Assembly: GCF_000739775.1 (NCBI RefSeq)
Contig: NZ_BBJH01000050.1
Span: forward strand, 1 to 52,400
Direction of reading: 5' to 3'
From: Paraburkholderia heleia NBRC 101817
Lineage (GTDB): Bacteria; Pseudomonadota; Gammaproteobacteria; Burkholderiales; Burkholderiaceae
Length of the DNA: 52,400 nt
The position numbers and the translations under genes are program-made. Under the pieces are notes generated by a model that was given only the letters and a program-made list of their open reading frames with translations, had not been told where the DNA came from and did not search any database. Shown piece after piece: positions 51,035-52,400 of the stretch (positions within the stretch are counted from its first letter, which is position 1; the number at the start of each line of letters is the position of its first letter).

Positions 51035-52189
51035 ATGACCAAGAGCAAAAGACTGGGTCGCCGTGCGACGACCTTTGGCATTCTGGGGGCGCTGGCCGCC
51101 GTTTCTGCCGGGGTGGCGCATGCCGACGAAACCGTGAAGGTCGGTGAAGTGGCGCCTCTCACCGGTCCGGCTTCCTATCTGGGCAAGGACACTGAGAACG
51201 GTGCAAGGCTCGCGGTCGAGGAAATCAACGAAAAGGGACTTGTCGTCGGCGGAAAGAAAGTCACGCTGGTTCTCGACACCGAAGACGATGCTGGCGATCC
51301 GCGCCAGGCCACGCAGGTCGCGCAAAAGCTGGTCGACGACAAAGTCGTGGCGGTAGTCGGTCACATGAATTCGGGAACGACGATTCCTGCCTCCAAAATC
51401 TACAGTGACGCCGGCATCGTGCAGGTCTCGCCGTCGGCAACGAATCCGGCGTACACGCAACAGGGCTTCAAGACCGCATACCGCGTGGTTGCGACCGATG
51501 CCCAGCAAGGGCCGGCCCTCGCCGATTACGCGACGCGGACGCTAAAAGTCAGGACGGTCGCGATCGTCGACGACGCAACCGCGTACGGGCAAGGACTGGC
51601 CAATGAATTCGAGAAGCGCGCGAAGGCAGACGGTCTTTCGGTGGTCTCACACGACGCTACCAACGACAAGGCCACCGACTTCCGGTCGATCCTCACGAAG
51701 ATCAAGGGCGAGCATCCGGACATCATCATGTACGGCGGTCTCGATGGGACGGGCGGCCCGTTCGCGAAGCAGGCCAAACAGCTTGGCATGGCGCAGAAGA
51801 TTCTCGCAGGCGACGGCCTGTGCGCTGACGATCTGTCGAAACTTGCCGGCGATGCGGCCGATGACGTGATCTGCTCCATCGCAGGCTCGCCGCTCGAAAA
51901 GATGCCGAAGGGTCCAGGCTTCACGCAACGCTACGAAAAGCGCTTTGGGACCCACCCTGTCCTGAACTCGCCATTCGCTTACGACGCGGTGTACGTCATC
52001 GCCGAAGCGATGAAGCGTGCGGGCTCGACGGCCCCCGACAGGATTCTTGCCGCAATGCCAGCGACGAACTATGAGGGCGTTCTCGGTCAGACACAGTTCG
52101 ACGCGAAGGGCGATCTGGTCCACGGGACGATTTCTCTTTACAAGTACGTTGGTGGAAAGCAAACCCTCCTCGACTACGTGAAGAATTAA
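51035..52189 (+). CDS. Branched-chain amino acid ABC transporter, periplasmic substrate-binding protein (LivK-like)
   Basis: 384 residues. Signal peptide with cleavage after AHA (residue 30), then DETVKVGEVAPLTGPASYLG, KDTENGARLAVEEINEKGLV, the classic HAAT-family start. VVGHMNSGTTIPASKIYSDA and ATDAQQGPALADYA line the ligand site. It delivers an amino acid to LivHM/FG-type permeases, the first of which begins at 52371. The divergent D-amino-acid/asparaginase/cyclodeaminase unit suggests the ligand is the amino acid degraded there. Confidence 0.9.
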   Translation: MTKSKRLGRRATTFGILGALAAVSAGVAHADETVKVGEVAPLTGPASYLGKDTENGARLAVEEINEKGLVVGGKKVTLVLDTEDDAGDPRQATQVAQKLVDDKVVAVVGHMNSGTTIPASKIYSDAGIVQVSPSATNPAYTQQGFKTAYRVVATDAQQGPALADYATRTLKVRTVAIVDDATAYGQGLANEFEKRAKADGLSVVSHDATNDKATDFRSILTKIKGEHPDIIMYGGLDGTGGPFAKQAKQLGMAQKILAGDGLCADDLSKLAGDAADDVICSIAGSPLEKMPKGPGFTQRYEKRFGTHPVLNSPFAYDAVYVIAEAMKRAGSTAPDRILAAMPATNYEGVLGQTQFDAKGDLVHGTISLYKYVGGKQTLLDYVKN

Positions 52190-52211
52190 CCCGCCAGGGT
52201 CTGCTGATCAA

Positions 52212-52260
52212 ACCGGCACAACTGCAGCGATGCGGTTGTGCCGGTCATACGCCTTTCTTT
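52212..52260 (+). terminator. Rho-independent terminator-like hairpin after the binding-protein gene
   Basis: ACCGGCACAAC, 12-base loop, GTTGTGCCGGT (perfect 11-bp stem, 52212-52245), followed a few bases later by the T-rich CCTTTCTTTTTTCC. Placed between binding protein and permease genes, it would lower permease expression relative to the binding protein, as is common in such operons. Confidence 0.75.
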
Positions 52261-52370
52261 TTCCTCCCCCCCGCCGCATTGATAGCGAAACGCGCTGGCT
52301 ACCGACGCGGTCCCGTCGCGCAGGGCGCAATTCCTGCAAACGCACAACGGCCAGAAGTTCTGAACCGGAT

Positions 52371-52400
52371 ATGGACATCTTTCTACAGCAGTTGATCAAT
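52371..52400 (+). CDS. livH: Branched-chain amino acid ABC permease (LivH-like), first 10 codons
   Basis: ATG at 52371 is followed by codons for DIFLQQLIN, the usual first residues of LivH permeases (MDIFLQQLINGL...), and then the window ends. The position after a LivK-like gene supports the call. The rest of the transporter lies outside. Confidence 0.75.
   Translation, partial: MDIFLQQLIN

Overview
The window looks like chromosome or megaplasmid sequence of a soil or plant-associated betaproteobacterium of the Burkholderia/Paraburkholderia/Caballeronia/Cupriavidus group. The clues are high GC content, general 'OmpC-type' porins beside MFS transporters, many LysR/TetR/IclR/AraC regulators, VgrG and IS256-type remnants, and a tcuRABC operon. 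This assignment is inferred from gene style only; there is no rRNA or marker gene. It reads as an accessory catabolic region: small peripheral pathways, each with its own regulator and transporter, separated by decayed genes.

Layout. 1-3.0 kb: a truncated LysR gene, then a junkyard of fused remnants (IS256 transposase end, a T6SS-linked protein, vgrG, a porin). 3.1-10.5 kb: a minus-strand catabolic set (fused CoA-transferase, AroE-like dehydrogenase, DUF993 protein, TIM-barrel isomerase-like protein, MFS) plus a MaoC-like hydratase and a TetR regulator. Two promoters in this set carry the same 17-bp sequence, the likely TetR operator. 10.8-15.1 kb: LysR/quinone-oxidoreductase/monooxygenase and TetR/alcohol dehydrogenase modules, the second with two tandem 25-bp operators. 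15.4-19.0 kb: nitrilase, MFS, porin. 19.5-27.6 kb: a mandelate-type pathway (benzoylformate decarboxylase, benzaldehyde dehydrogenase, MFS, alpha-hydroxyacid dehydrogenase, AraC) with a divergent LysR. Together with the nitrilase these could convert mandelonitrile to benzoate.

27.7-40 kb: a mosaic of regulators (LysR, IclR), two SDRs, a metallo-beta-lactamase-fold protein, an MFS plus an atypical type II dehydroquinase-like protein, a DUF4396 protein and an HdeD-like membrane protein with an extra Cys/His domain. Several genes here are broken (a small membrane protein, nhaA, a LysR with a 1-bp insertion), and at least four copies of a dispersed intergenic repeat occur in the window. 40.8-45.8 kb: tcuR-tcuA-tcuB-tcuC for tricarballylate (or a similar tricarboxylate), followed by an IS remnant. 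46.3-52.4 kb: D-amino-acid dehydrogenase, asparaginase and ornithine cyclodeaminase-like enzyme, a GlxA-type AraC regulator, and a divergent branched-chain-amino-acid-type ABC transporter that runs off the window. The regulator gene is flanked by an inverted pair of 51-bp sequences that look like its operators.

Most likely underexplored system: the 3.1-10.5 kb CoA-transferase/AroE-like/DUF993/TIM-barrel operon. Its substrate cannot be read from the sequence, and its AroE paralogue has lost shikimate-contacting residues. A second shikimate-pathway paralogue (AroQ-like, 34.1 kb) has also lost an active-site His.
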